Source: a virus. Taken from it: DNA of 46,988 nucleotides. Under the pieces are notes generated by a model. That model saw only the letters and a list, made by a program, of their open reading frames with translations, ran no database searches and had not been told where the DNA came from. The translations under genes and the position numbers were made by a program. The stretch spans positions 1 through 46,988 of the IMG/VR virus record IMGVR_UViG_3300045747_000487, one strand, 5' to 3'. Of the stretch, positions 15,035-23,349 are shown piece after piece. Within the stretch, counting starts at the first letter, position 1, and each line of letters opens with the position of its first letter.

Positions 15035-16966
15035 CTACGCTCTCCGGTTAAACACGGGCTTGGGTTCGACCAAGTCCTGTAGGTCGGCCCAGTTGGGCCC
15101 ATACTCTCCGTCAGACAACATCGGCACGTCAAACTCCACCGACATCATGACGTCTCGCAACGCAAGCATCTCCGCCTTCAGCGCCTTCTTCGGCACGCTG
15201 ATGTCGATCTCATCATACACCGTCACCAGGAAGCGCCCTTCCTTCCGGGGCATTTCATCGTACCGTATCAGGGCTTCCTTCGTACAGTCCGCAGCGGAAC
15301 CTTGGATGATGTAGTTCAACAGCTTGTACTCGTACGTCATCCACTTGTTGAACTTCTTGCTGAAGCCGGGCGGCTCCGCGAAGTATTCCCGCCCGCCCCA
15401 CGTACGCACAGCTTGCCCTGACTTGCCCCGCCCGACGATGGCCTGTTGGAGGGTCTTCAGCCCTGGCACGGCGGATAGTTGCGCATTGCGTAGCTTCTGA
15501 ATCTCATCCACGGGGCGGTCCAGCTTCCCCGCCATGCTGCCCACGCCTTGTCCATAGATGTACCCGAAGTTCAACGTCTTCACGGGCGTGCGCGGCAGGT
15601 CGATGCCCAGCATGTCGGAGATGGCCTGTCGCACATACTCGTGTACGTCCAGCAGCGGATTATCCCAGTACGCTTCCTGCAACGCGCCGTCTTCAAAGTG
15701 GCCGAGAATGCGCAACTCTTGTTGGTTGAAGTCGCGCCGTCCGAACCAATGTGTGGGCGCGTCCGGGAGCACGTACCGCCGCACCAGCGGCAGGCTAGGC
15801 AACGCGATGCTCGTGGGCATGGACCATCCGTCACCTTTGTCGGAGAAGTCCTTGCTGACGTTCAGGAAGTTTGGGTTGTTCGTGCTCGGGCGTCCTGTGC
15901 GCGTACCGCCGCCGGTATCGCCGGTGTTGCTACCCCTCACTTGGTTCCACGTGGTGTGTATAGTGCCGCCCGTTGCCTGCGCCAGCGCCAACCACTGCTC
16001 CATGAACATCCGCAGGCACGTGGCGGCGCGGTTACGATACCCCAGCATCTGGAACACGCACTCATCCTTGTAGTGCCGCTTCAGGAGGTTTGCCTTGCTG
16101 ACGGAGCGTTGCCCGGTCTTCGTCAGCGTCCACTCCGTCACGATACCGCACTTGTCGAGCGCGTCTCCTACATCCTTGTCGTTGTCCAGCTCCAGGTCGG
16201 GCGTCTTCAGGCGTTTACGCAACCACGTATCGGCGGCTTCTAACCCTTTGCGCACCAGCGGTATGTCGCGCTCCAGGGCAACGGTATCGCACCGCATCCC
16301 TTCGCGCTCGTTGCGCAGGAGGATCGGCATCAGGCGCTTCTCACGCTCGTACGCAGGCAGCATACCGCGCTTCGCAATCTCCACATACAGCTTCTGATAC
16401 AGCAGCTCGGTGCGTGTCGTGTCCCCATTAGCGTACGCCCCCACAAGCTCTCCGGGCGCAAGGCATATCCACTCACCGCTGTTCGCGAGCGTGACGCGCG
16501 AGTTGAGCGGCAACAGCCCGTCCACCTTCAGCTGTTTTTGGTTCGCAACCAACCACTCGCCCACCGCGTCGCGTTCGTCGGGCGGCAGGTCTAGCAGCCG
16601 TGCGGCGGTGGGCTTCAGCCCGAGCTGGCGCTGATGCGGGTCGGACAGGTACACCAGGAACATCGCGTCTTCAATCTCCAGCGCAGGGAGGTCGGGCAGT
16701 CCGAACCACGTCTGTGCGATGTCGTAGTCAAACTTGCCGTTGAAGAACAGCTTGTGAAGCGGTTCTGCCCACGCGTTCGCTAGCGCGTTGCGCGCATCAT
16801 CCACCGTACAGTTGTTGCCCCCGGTGACGTGTCCAAACGCGTAATACCGCCCCACTTTCCAGTTGGGCAGCTTGATGGACACGCCCACGGGGCGCGGCGG
16901 GTAGTGCGGGCGCGAGCGAATCGGCTCTGTTTCAAAGTCGATTGTCACCACGCGCGGCGGCTTCAT
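15035..16966 (-). CDS. Family A DNA polymerase with 3'-5' exonuclease domain, 643 aa
   Basis: The start is ATG at 16966 (ATGA overlap with the MazG-like gene). The exonuclease is complete: IDFETEP (D10, E12), FFNGKFDYD (D80) and YANGDTTRT (Y178, D182). Polymerase motif A is RRDFNQQELRI (D412), motif B RTPVKTLNFGYIYGQG (459-474), motif C TVYDEIDIS (D585, E586). Most family A enzymes read VHDE in motif C; here His is Tyr. There is no 5' nuclease domain, as in T7-type replicases. It is very probably the phage replicase, and it would have to accept hmdUTP and copy a modified template if the pathway works as inferred. Confidence 0.93.
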   Translation of the reverse strand: MKPPRVVTIDFETEPIRSRPHYPPRPVGVSIKLPNWKVGRYYAFGHVTGGNNCTVDDARNALANAWAEPLHKLFFNGKFDYDIAQTWFGLPDLPALEIEDAMFLVYLSDPHQRQLGLKPTAARLLDLPPDERDAVGEWLVANQKQLKVDGLLPLNSRVTLANSGEWICLAPGELVGAYANGDTTRTELLYQKLYVEIAKRGMLPAYEREKRLMPILLRNEREGMRCDTVALERDIPLVRKGLEAADTWLRKRLKTPDLELDNDKDVGDALDKCGIVTEWTLTKTGQRSVSKANLLKRHYKDECVFQMLGYRNRAATCLRMFMEQWLALAQATGGTIHTTWNQVRGSNTGDTGGGTRTGRPSTNNPNFLNVSKDFSDKGDGWSMPTSIALPSLPLVRRYVLPDAPTHWFGRRDFNQQELRILGHFEDGALQEAYWDNPLLDVHEYVRQAISDMLGIDLPRTPVKTLNFGYIYGQGVGSMAGKLDRPVDEIQKLRNAQLSAVPGLKTLQQAIVGRGKSGQAVRTWGGREYFAEPPGFSKKFNKWMTYEYKLLNYIIQGSAADCTKEALIRYDEMPRKEGRFLVTVYDEIDISVPKKALKAEMLALRDVMMSVEFDVPMLSDGEYGPNWADLQDLVEPKPVFNRRA

Positions 16967-17571
16967 GTTCCGCACGCAGGCATAGCCGCCGTCATCACAG
17001 CGTCCTGCTCCAGCTCCGCCATCGACTTCACCAACCCTTCTATGCTGTCCAAGAACCCAACGCACTCAGTGCCCGTACTGTGTATGTCCCCACCGTACAG
17101 CCCAACACGCTCCGACAAGCTGCTGATGACGTTGCCTACGCGCGGGGGTTCGTAGTTCGGACCCCTCATCACCTTCCCGTCCGCGCGCAGAAGCGGCTTC
17201 CCGTCCGCACCCAGCTTGGTCATATTGGCGTGGTGAACTTCCCACACCACGGCGTCGTGTGGTATGCCCAGCGCCAGCGCCGTACCGCACACAACGTAGT
17301 CGATGTCCGCCAACGCATCCGCCGCCGCGATGACGTTGATGTTGGGCAGATCGCTGGCGAGCACGACTTGCATGTTGGCGTAGCCGTTCGGTTGGTGGTG
17401 GCAAACCACACTCACGTTCAATGCGTCGGCCAGCTCGCACAGCTCTTCAAGGATCAACTTCACACGCAGCTCACGCAGCTCCTTGCTGGCGCTGGTTAGC
17501 GGGCGCGTTTCGACGGGGTGTCCGAAGGCTTCGTGAAACTCGCGGACGCGTTGGCTAGTGGTGATACTCAT
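16963..17571 (-). CDS. MazG-like (all-alpha NTP pyrophosphohydrolase) protein, 202 aa
   Basis: The all-alpha NTP-PPase pattern is clear: VREFHEAFGHPVE, then LRVKLILEELCELADAL (residues 36-52, ExxE metal site), then AAADALADIDYVVCGTALALGIPHDAVVWEVHHANMTKL with the second acidic site near 85-92 (ADID). The K-L-DGKPLLRADGKVMRGPNYEPP tail is typical of phage MazG/HisE-like proteins. It converts a (d)NTP to the monophosphate and pyrophosphate. Since the phage also has a dCTP deaminase and a TS-fold enzyme, dUTP is an attractive substrate, but this is inferred. The last 40 residues are an extra helical segment. Confidence 0.85.
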   Translation of the reverse strand: MSITTSQRVREFHEAFGHPVETRPLTSASKELRELRVKLILEELCELADALNVSVVCHHQPNGYANMQVVLASDLPNINVIAAADALADIDYVVCGTALALGIPHDAVVWEVHHANMTKLGADGKPLLRADGKVMRGPNYEPPRVGNVISSLSERVGLYGGDIHSTGTECVGFLDSIEGLVKSMAELEQDAVMTAAMPACGT

Positions 17572-17594
17572 ATCAGATTCTCCTGTGTTAAACA

Positions 17595-17617
17595 GTGCCG
17601 GGTTACACGCCCGGCAC
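17595..17617 (-). terminator. GC-rich hairpin between two genes, terminator-like
   Basis: GTGCCGGG and CCCGGCAC form a perfect 8-bp stem with a 7-base loop; on the minus strand it is followed by TGTTTAA. The T tract is weak, so it may lower rather than stop transcription from the gene at 17641 into the MazG-like and polymerase genes. Confidence 0.55.
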
Positions 17618-17640
17618 TCGACTCACAAAACCCTACAGGC

Positions 17641-18507
17641 TCAAAACTTCGTCTTGCCGCCGCCTGTTTTCTTTGCCGCCGGCACGATCTTCTGCCCGGC
17701 GCTCGGACCGCGTGCCGGAGCCGCCTTCGCCGCAGCCTTGCCGCGTGCAGCGGGTGTCGGGGCGGGCATCTGCTCAATCTTGAAGTACGGCGTGGGCAGC
17801 GCCTTCTCCGCTTCGACTTTGCGCGCTTTCAGGACGGTGATCAACTCGGGACTGGTGCTGAAGTCGATGTTGTCGGCGAAGCTGAACGTGTACTGCCGCG
17901 ACGCGGCGTCGTACCCGACGGTGGTGATCAAGCTCCAGCTCGGACGCTTCAGGTTGCCGAGTACCTCGCGGATGTACCGTGAATAGTTCTTCGTGCTGGT
18001 GACCGATACCTTCACCTTCACCAACTCCGCGTTCGACAGCGCGTCCGCACTCTCCAGCGCGTCTTCCGACAACACGAGCAGCTGGCGGATGTTGCCGCAA
18101 GCCTTGCCCTTACCGTTGCCGCCGTCCGCCGTCCCGAATTTGTTGTGCTCGCAATTCACACAGCCTTCGCTCTGTGGGTTTTCCGCTTCAGCGTGCGGCT
18201 CCATGGCGTCTTGCGCATCGGGGCTCTTGTCGGCAGGATCGCTGAACGCGTAGCAGGCCGGGATCGCCGGGGTGTTGGGGGTGTACGGCTGGTCGTAGTA
18301 CTGATTCTCATACATGTCCGCGACGATGATGCAGCGAAACTCGTTGCCGGGGATCGGTGCGCCGCCGTACGTCAGCACGCCGTTCTTCAGGTCGATACGG
18401 GCGGACGCGCCTTGCGGCTTCTCTGCGGACGCCTGGACAGCGGCTTCCGCTGCCAACTCCTCTTCCCAGGCCACTACAGCGGTGCTGGGTGTCTTCTTTG
18501 TTGCCAT
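17641..18507 (-). CDS. Possible ssDNA-binding/replication accessory protein with Cys cluster, 288 aa
   Basis: The start at 18507 follows AAGGAGTAGC. A core of about 200 residues contains RIDLKNGVLTYGGAPIPGNEF, CVNCEHNKFGTADGGNGKGKACG (three Cys, near residues 118-140, probably a metal knuckle) and a strand-rich part with a KNYSRYIREVLG segment. The C-terminus is Lys/Ala/Gly/Pro-rich and ends in GGGKTKF. Proteins of this layout occur beside phage polymerases, and some are labelled ssDNA-binding. No OB-fold signature can be read with certainty, so the call is tentative. Confidence 0.5.
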   Translation of the reverse strand: MATKKTPSTAVVAWEEELAAEAAVQASAEKPQGASARIDLKNGVLTYGGAPIPGNEFRCIIVADMYENQYYDQPYTPNTPAIPACYAFSDPADKSPDAQDAMEPHAEAENPQSEGCVNCEHNKFGTADGGNGKGKACGNIRQLLVLSEDALESADALSNAELVKVKVSVTSTKNYSRYIREVLGNLKRPSWSLITTVGYDAASRQYTFSFADNIDFSTSPELITVLKARKVEAEKALPTPYFKIEQMPAPTPAARGKAAAKAAPARGPSAGQKIVPAAKKTGGGKTKF

Positions 18508-18556
18508 GGTGCTACTCCTTGTGTGGGTAAATGAAACGAGGTTGCCTTGCGCTTTG

Positions 18557-19210
18557 CTACAGGGTGAATACGGTCTTGCCCTTCGTTACCGCCTTGTGTA
18601 CCGTGCGCGCAGCCGCCAACCACTCGGGCGGCTTCCGCGTCGTGTATACGAGTTCATGCTGCGCCATCCGCAGCGCTGTGCGGTAGCTTTCCACGGTGTC
18701 GTAACAGCCGTCACCGTCCAACACAACAAACTGCTCGGGTACTAGGGGCACCGGCTGCGCAGCCCCGTCGTTATCGTCCGCCATAGGCGCAGCCTCGTAA
18801 CCCCAGACACACGCCAACAATGCGTCCGAAGCCCCTAGCCGCGCCACGCACTCCAACGCCAGCGTGGCGGCGTAGGTAAATGTCCAGCAATAGTTCGCGA
18901 AGCTGGCTGCTGTCCAGTCCGCGTGAGTGGGGGCTGGGGTGCCGTTGTACGGAGCGTAGACGCGCGCCGCCGACAACCGCCACTCGATCCAGCTCAGCTC
19001 GTGTGGCAACGCGGGTCCGTAGTTCGACACCTCCGCCGTGAGCGCGTCGGGTGTGTGGAAGCTGTATGCGTGCGCAAGAAGCCGCCCCGCGCCCGCAAGC
19101 GCCGTGGACAGGTGGTTGTTCGGAACGGCGTGCGCTGCCTCCTCGGGGTCGTGTGCGAGGTACAACACGCGCCCGTTCGTTACGTCGTGGTTGTATGCGG
19201 AGTATATCAT
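18557..19210 (-). CDS. Hypothetical protein, 217 aa
   Basis: A single-domain protein with many aromatic residues: NHLSTALAGAGRLLAHAYSFHTP, HELSWIEWRLSAARVYA, WTAASFANYCWTFTYAATLALECVARLG, then an acidic linker and EQFVVLDGDGCYDTVESYRTALRMAQHELVYTTRKPPEWL. The regular W/Y/H spacing suggests an enzyme or nucleic-acid-binding fold, but I do not recognise the family. It lies in the replication gene block. Confidence 0.6.
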   Translation of the reverse strand: MIYSAYNHDVTNGRVLYLAHDPEEAAHAVPNNHLSTALAGAGRLLAHAYSFHTPDALTAEVSNYGPALPHELSWIEWRLSAARVYAPYNGTPAPTHADWTAASFANYCWTFTYAATLALECVARLGASDALLACVWGYEAAPMADDNDGAAQPVPLVPEQFVVLDGDGCYDTVESYRTALRMAQHELVYTTRKPPEWLAAARTVHKAVTKGKTVFTL

Positions 19211-19212
19211 GA

Positions 19213-19707
19213 TCAGTGCAGCTTGTCGTCAGCGGCGCGCACGATGGTGTGGGCTGTTTGCAAGAACGACTCCGCATCACCCAAGCCCAAGTCTGCCAGC
19301 GCCCGGTCCACGGTCGCCCGCGCGGCGTCGCGGAATTCGGTGTACGCCTGGCACAGCGTTTCGTCCGACTGCGCCACCAGCGCCGTCACCGCCGCAGCCA
19401 CGCCGGTGTATTGGCCTGTGGCCGTAGACTCCACGGCTACCGTTCCGGGGCGATCCTCGGGCACATACACCACGCTCAGCGCGCAGGCGATTACCCTGCT
19501 GTCGTTGCGCTCGATGCAGTCCGCCGCATAGCGAAGGCGTGCCACGAGGTCTTCGTTGTGTTGGCGCAGGTGCTCTGGGAACGGCTCCAGGTTGCGCGCT
19601 ACGTCTTCCGCAAGGAAGTCGATGACCTTGCTGGCCCAGCCCGCATCGAGCACCTGCCCTATCCACGCCAGGGCGTGGCCGTGGCTCTTATGATCGTTGT
19701 CGCTCAT
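19213..19707 (-). CDS. Hypothetical protein, 164 aa
   Basis: The ATG overlaps the upstream stop by ATGA. The protein is acidic and helical (VIDFLAEDVARNLEPFPEHLRQHNEDLVARLRYAADCIE), ending in VDRALADLGLGDAESFLQTAHTIVRAADDKLH. No motif is recognised and there is no membrane segment. Confidence 0.6.
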   Translation of the reverse strand: MSDNDHKSHGHALAWIGQVLDAGWASKVIDFLAEDVARNLEPFPEHLRQHNEDLVARLRYAADCIERNDSRVIACALSVVYVPEDRPGTVAVESTATGQYTGVAAAVTALVAQSDETLCQAYTEFRDAARATVDRALADLGLGDAESFLQTAHTIVRAADDKLH

Positions 19708-19895
19708 ACGGTGCTCCGGGAGAGGATGCGTTCCACAGTGGGGTACTCGGGTTGGGTCTTGCCGTCCACGAGGGAGGCGAGGTGCTTGTGTGCGTCCTTA
19801 CGGGTGTCGAAGGTCTTCGTGACCGCGAGCCCGTTGAAGTACACGATGTGCTTGCCGGTGTCGAGGCTGACCGACACCCAGTTGCGTGAGCTCAT
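19704..19895 (-). CDS. Small protein, 63 aa
   Basis: The ATG at 19895 was chosen; longer in-frame starts lie within the next gene. The sequence NWVSVSLDTGKHIVYFNGLAVTKTFDTRKDAHKHLASL looks like a small beta-hairpin protein with a helical end. The function is unknown. Confidence 0.55.
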   Translation of the reverse strand: MSSRNWVSVSLDTGKHIVYFNGLAVTKTFDTRKDAHKHLASLVDGKTQPEYPTVERILSRSTV

Positions 19896-19906
19896 AGCGG
19901 GTTGCC

Positions 19907-20329
19907 TCAGAGTTTGTTCAAAGAAACGAAGTCCACCTGCATCAGGTCGGTGCCGGGGCAAGGCTTCTTGTTGTTGCGCATATCCTTCACGGCGGAGTCT
20001 CCGATGCGCTTCTGCATCACCGCCCACACCCCAGGGTTCTTCCGGGCGTTCTTCAGGATGTAGTCGTACACAGCATCCCAATCGGTGACGATGACGATGT
20101 CTTTTTTCTCCAACGAGGCGCGCACGAGCTTGCCTGCGATGCCGGTGGCGTTCGTCTTCGGAAGTTGTTCGATGAGGTACGCGCCGCACGCCTTCTCAAT
20201 AGCTTCCAACTTCGATACTTGCTGCTGCAGTTGGAAGCGCTCGTGGCGAGTCGAGTACATCAGGTCAGCCACGGCGGCGGGGGACTTCGGGAGTTTAATG
20301 ATGGGGGCTGCGGGCTTGTCGGTAGCCAT
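19907..20329 (-). CDS. Conserved-looking phage protein, 140 aa; first gene after a promoter
   Basis: RBS GAAGGAGC lies before the ATG at 20329. A coiled helical segment (RFQLQQQVSKLEAIEKACGAYLIEQL, residues 31-56) is followed by TNATGIAGKLVRASLEKKDIVIVTDWDAVYDYILKN and a C-terminal PGTDLMQVDFVSLNKL. Similar small proteins occur near replication genes of podo- and siphophages, with no known function. The strong promoter just upstream suggests high expression. Confidence 0.65.
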   Translation of the reverse strand: MATDKPAAPIIKLPKSPAAVADLMYSTRHERFQLQQQVSKLEAIEKACGAYLIEQLPKTNATGIAGKLVRASLEKKDIVIVTDWDAVYDYILKNARKNPGVWAVMQKRIGDSAVKDMRNNKKPCPGTDLMQVDFVSLNKL

Positions 20330-20391
20330 GGTGTTGCTCCTTCACGGTGGTTGTAAATCAACTTTGCGTTGCGTAACGGGTAAGGCCAGCG

Positions 20392-20440
20392 AGTATATTC
20401 GCACTCACAAGCGCTAGTAAATAGACTGGTTTGGCAAGCA
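20392..20440 (-). promoter_or_regulatory. Leftward promoter with upstream 17-bp element
   Basis: Read leftward: -35 TTTACT (20416-20421), 18-base spacer, -10 TATACT (20392-20397). Two bases upstream of the -35 box is the 17-mer TGCTTGCCAAACCAGTC (20424-20440). The identical 17-mer sits at the same 2-base distance from the -35 box of the primase promoter (31464-31511). It is probably a binding site for a regulator or a phage-specific promoter element. Confidence 0.65.
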
Positions 20441-21355
20441 CTACGCCATGTCCAGCGGGGATCGGAAACCCTTGAACGTCGGGAAGCGCGGCGCGGCGTC
20501 GCTGCCGACGTTGAAGAATTTGTACGTGATAACTTTGCCGACGAGCCCTTGGGCGTCCGCCCACAGGGCGGCGCGCTCGCTGGCCGTAAAGCCGCTACCT
20601 ACGCGGAACGCAGTGCCCTTGTACCGTCCGTTGAACCCGCGCACGATCAGCGCACCTAGCACGTTTTTGCCCACCAGCCCAGCCTTTACGGTGCTGCGCT
20701 TCGATGACCCGTCCGCCTGCCGCACGGCTTCGTTCGTGTTTTGCATCTCCTCTTCGACCCCTAGCACGACGGCTTCAGCATCTTCAAAGCGCTTCAGCTT
20801 CAGCAAGTACCCCTCGCGCAAGGTGCTGCGCCCGTACTTGTATGGGCCTGCCGGAGCGCGCAACATCACGCCTTCATAGCCTAGTGTGATGTAGTGCTCC
20901 TCGTATCGCAGGAGCTGCTCCACGTCGTGAACTACGTCGTGCTGAACCGGCATGACCAACGCGCTGCCCGCCTGCGCGATCATGTTGCAGGCGTAGTGAT
21001 ACCGCGCGGACCAACACGCGTTCGGGCTATCGTTCATGCGGTCGAACACGTGGAACGTGACCTGCGGTTCGCCCGAGCGTGTGGTGACGCCGCTGCTCGT
21101 GCGCTTAAACACGTCCGGCCCGTACGGATCGCCCACGATCAACTCCCCATCCAACCCCTCCAGCTCGGGGCGTCCGAACAGCTGGCGCGTGTACGCGTTA
21201 GGGATCGGCTTCAGCGTCTTGCTAAGGAGCTGCCCGTTGCGCACCACGGCGCGGAAGCCGTCCAGCTTCGGCGCAACATACAGCGGGTATTTCAAGGTGG
21301 CCAGCTTGTCGAGCGGTGCAGCCTCGGCTTTCATTGGTTGGAATTGTGCTGCCAT
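20441..21355 (-). CDS. ATP-dependent DNA ligase, 304 aa
   Basis: The nucleotidyltransferase motifs are present: motif I VAPKLDGFRAV (adenylated Lys30), ELEGLDGELIVGD (motif Ia/III region), VTFHVFDRMND, motif IV GYEGVMLRAPAGPYKYGR and motif V YLLKLKRFEDAEAVVLG, followed by a small OB-like C-terminal domain ending near ITYKFFNVG. It seals nicks in replication and repair. The ATG at 21355 is preceded by an AAGGAAGAG site; a much longer frame upstream is only the shadow of the neighbouring gene. It overlaps that gene by 25 bases. Confidence 0.93.
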   Translation of the reverse strand: MAAQFQPMKAEAAPLDKLATLKYPLYVAPKLDGFRAVVRNGQLLSKTLKPIPNAYTRQLFGRPELEGLDGELIVGDPYGPDVFKRTSSGVTTRSGEPQVTFHVFDRMNDSPNACWSARYHYACNMIAQAGSALVMPVQHDVVHDVEQLLRYEEHYITLGYEGVMLRAPAGPYKYGRSTLREGYLLKLKRFEDAEAVVLGVEEEMQNTNEAVRQADGSSKRSTVKAGLVGKNVLGALIVRGFNGRYKGTAFRVGSGFTASERAALWADAQGLVGKVITYKFFNVGSDAAPRFPTFKGFRSPLDMA

Positions 21356-21753
21356 GACTCTTCCTTTGCGTGTGTGAACGACAAGGCGTATCGGCCCACG
21401 TAGCGCTGTATGCGCCGCAGCAGGTCCGCCTTCTTGGATTGGGTGCCCGCGTCGGTGAAGCCGCGCATATAGAGCGCCTCCACTTCGGCGTAGTGCGCCG
21501 TGAGCGCCACGTACCCCACCGCCGCCTTCTTGGAGCGCCAGGTGACGTGCGGGTATAGATCGTACATCCCGAAGTGCGAGCCGCCTACAACATGCCAGGC
21601 GTAGTCCAGCCACACCACAGCGGCGTCGAGCGTACCCGCCCCGCGCACGCGGATCGACACCACGGTGCTGAGGCGGTACGTTAGCACCGCCCCCGCGCCA
21701 GCGAGCAACCCCAGCACGAACACGGCTAGCACGAGCAACACAACTTCGGACAC
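21331..21753 (-). CDS. Membrane-anchored hypothetical protein, 140 aa
   Basis: Residues 3-26 (EVVLLVLAVFVLGLLAGAGAVLTY) form one N-terminal membrane span. The soluble part has WLDYAWHVVGGSHFGMYDLYPHVTW and a charged helical end. AAGGAGTGC precedes the start. The function is unknown; the position beside the ligase need not imply a link. Confidence 0.6.
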   Translation of the reverse strand: MSEVVLLVLAVFVLGLLAGAGAVLTYRLSTVVSIRVRGAGTLDAAVVWLDYAWHVVGGSHFGMYDLYPHVTWRSKKAAVGYVALTAHYAEVEALYMRGFTDAGTQSKKADLLRRIQRYVGRYALSFTHAKEESWQHNSNQ

Positions 21754-21769
21754 GGCGCACTCCTTCGGG

Positions 21770-22321
21770 TTAGTCTGGGCTGTCGGGTTCGCCGCGTGCC
21801 GCTAGCACATCGCCCAGCGTTTCCGCGCCCAGCAGGCGATCCAGCCGGGAGTATACACCCGAAGTGTTGCGCCGATGTAGTGCAGCCAACGCCCGAAGCG
21901 AGGAGCCGCGCCAGAAGTTTCGCAGCAAGTCCGCATCTTCCTTCGCGTTCCATCGGGCGCAGTACCGTGCGAACGCCTTGTGTTGTATGATACCGTTCGT
22001 GCTCCATCCCATGTTGTCGGTGTTCGGCGTCCTGGGCGGCTGTGTGGGGTGCACCCCCTTCGGCTCCGCGCTCATGCGTATCGGCCACTGCGTCGGCTCC
22101 TCTTCCTTGCGCAGCTCCCGGTAGTGATCGTCCGTCATGCGCACGAGTTGCCACCCCAGCGCGCAGGCCTGCTCGCTAGTGAGCCACGCGGCGTGAATGA
22201 CCGGCAGCAGCGTGTAGTTCGTCCCGTCGTACGTCGTGCGCTCTTCGCCTCCCATATGTACGGTGACGCCGCCCGCTTGGGCATAGGCGGTGACTGGGGG
22301 GTTGTGTTCAAATTTACTCAT
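21770..22321 (-). CDS. Hypothetical protein, 183 aa, possible helix-turn-helix C-terminus
   Basis: The N-terminal half has AAWLTSEQACALGWQLVRMTDDHYRELRKEE. The C-terminal half reads RWNAKEDADLLRNFWRGSSLRALAALHRRNTSGVYSRLDRLLG (about 122-165), which resembles a Myb/SANT-like or HTH unit: 'W ... ED..LL ... G.S...LA..H.R....V..RL'. It may therefore bind DNA and regulate transcription, but the call is tentative. Confidence 0.55.
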   Translation of the reverse strand: MSKFEHNPPVTAYAQAGGVTVHMGGEERTTYDGTNYTLLPVIHAAWLTSEQACALGWQLVRMTDDHYRELRKEEEPTQWPIRMSAEPKGVHPTQPPRTPNTDNMGWSTNGIIQHKAFARYCARWNAKEDADLLRNFWRGSSLRALAALHRRNTSGVYSRLDRLLGAETLGDVLAARGEPDSPD

Positions 22322-22502
22322 GGTGCAGCTCCTTCACGTGTGGGTGGTTCCGGTACCAGCGTGCTACGTCGAAACGGGCTTGTATCTGCATCCGCAAGCC
22401 CGTGCATTGCAAAAAGACGGCGTATTCCAGCCGCGCCGCCCGACGGTTTATGAGCGCGTTCACGCGGCGCATAGCGGCATCCTCGGGCGTTTCGGCGTTC
22501 AT
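22314..22502 (-). CDS. Small basic protein, 62 aa
   Basis: It overlaps both neighbours (ATGA at the start, 8 bases at the end). It is Arg-rich and helical (MRRVNALINRRAARLEYAVFLQ). The function is unknown; real translation is supported only by the operon packing. Confidence 0.45.
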   Translation of the reverse strand: MNAETPEDAAMRRVNALINRRAARLEYAVFLQCTGLRMQIQARFDVARWYRNHPHVKELHHE

Positions 22503-22762
22503 TCCCTGTACCCTCCTGGCTTCGTGGAGCCGTTCGTTGATCCTAGGTGTCGTTCCGTGACCGGGTAGTGTACCCGTAAAGCCTCCCTCACCACCCCTTC
22601 GATGCGGTAAAGGCGTTGCGCCGCGTCGGCCAGCCCCATCGTGGACAGTCCGCTGCGGGGCGGCTCCGCCAGCGCCTTGCCGCGTGCGTGTTGTTGGCGG
22701 GCGGTCCCCGCGTTGTGCGGTATGCCGAAATACTTGCGCAATCTGGTCCAGTCAGCGGTCAT
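22499..22762 (-). CDS. Hypothetical protein, 87 aa
   Basis: It overlaps both neighbours by ATGA. It begins MTADWTRLRKYFGIPHNAGTARQQHARGKALAEP and has a C-terminal AAQRLYRIEGVVREALRVHYP helix. No family is recognised. Confidence 0.5.
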   Translation of the reverse strand: MTADWTRLRKYFGIPHNAGTARQQHARGKALAEPPRSGLSTMGLADAAQRLYRIEGVVREALRVHYPVTERHLGSTNGSTKPGGYRE

Positions 22763-22992
22763 GGCTGTGCTCCTGTCGTCTTCGGTACGGTGACGCGGCC
22801 CACCGCGTTGGCGTAGCCGCCATTTCCTGCCAGCAGAAGGCGTATCGTCTCTGCGTTGACGTCAACGTCCACCCACCGCAACTCAAGGTCTTCCTTGGTG
22901 GTGCTATACAGGCCTGTGCGGATAGCGGCGGCTTTCGTGGTCTCGCAGCCGAGGGTTTCGCCTGCGGTGTTGGTTACGATCCAGAATTTCAT
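22759..22992 (-). CDS. Small protein, 77 aa
   Basis: The ATG at 22992 follows AAGGAGCACAGCC; a longer frame lies inside the next gene. The sequence MKFWIVTNTAGETLGCETTKAAAIRTGL suggests a small alpha/beta fold. The function is unknown. Confidence 0.5.
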   Translation of the reverse strand: MKFWIVTNTAGETLGCETTKAAAIRTGLYSTTKEDLELRWVDVDVNAETIRLLLAGNGGYANAVGRVTVPKTTGAQP

Positions 22993-23003
22993 GGCTGTGC
23001 TCC

Positions 23004-23312
23004 TTATGCGCGGATGTCGCGGTTGGCGAACCAGGCGACAACGTGACGGTTGTTGTAGTAGCTTGGCTCGCACGACAGGAGGTGTACGAGCGTGGCGCGG
23101 AAGATGCCGATGTAATCGAAGGATGCGTGCTCGACTTCGCAGGTCTGGATCGTGTTCGCACGGGCGCTGTCGAGCATCGCGCGGACTCGGGCGCGGTTCG
23201 GGCGCGCTAGCTTCGCGGCGGCGGCGTACAACGTGTCGTAGCGATCTTGCATCGCCAGGCGTTGCTCGTGGTCGATCATGGCGTCAATTGCGGCGTTAGG
23301 AAGGCGGCTCAT
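23004..23312 (-). CDS. Hypothetical protein, 102 aa (repeated-leader cassette 1)
   Basis: The start at 23312 is preceded by the repeated leader with AAAGGAAAT. The protein is helical and basic (LAMQDRYDTLYAAAAKLARPNRARVRAMLDSARAN) and ends in a YIGIFRATLVHLLSCEPSYYNNRHVVAWFANRDIRA segment. No domain is recognised. Confidence 0.55.
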   Translation of the reverse strand: MSRLPNAAIDAMIDHEQRLAMQDRYDTLYAAAAKLARPNRARVRAMLDSARANTIQTCEVEHASFDYIGIFRATLVHLLSCEPSYYNNRHVVAWFANRDIRA

Positions 23313-23349
23313 GGTGTATTTCCTTTGTGCTTTGTGGGTGTGGAGTGGA

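Noticed and set aside
4062-17571. HD and MazG-like proteins as DatZ/MazZ of a diaminopurine (Z) genome
   Set aside because: No PurZ-like adenylosuccinate synthetase is visible in the window, while the TS-fold, kinase and aGPT-like genes fit thymidine hypermodification.
20441-21760. Longer version of the DNA ligase with a 135-residue N-terminal extension
   Set aside because: The extension is the neighbouring gene read in another frame; MAAQF has a good ribosome binding site and normal ligase length.
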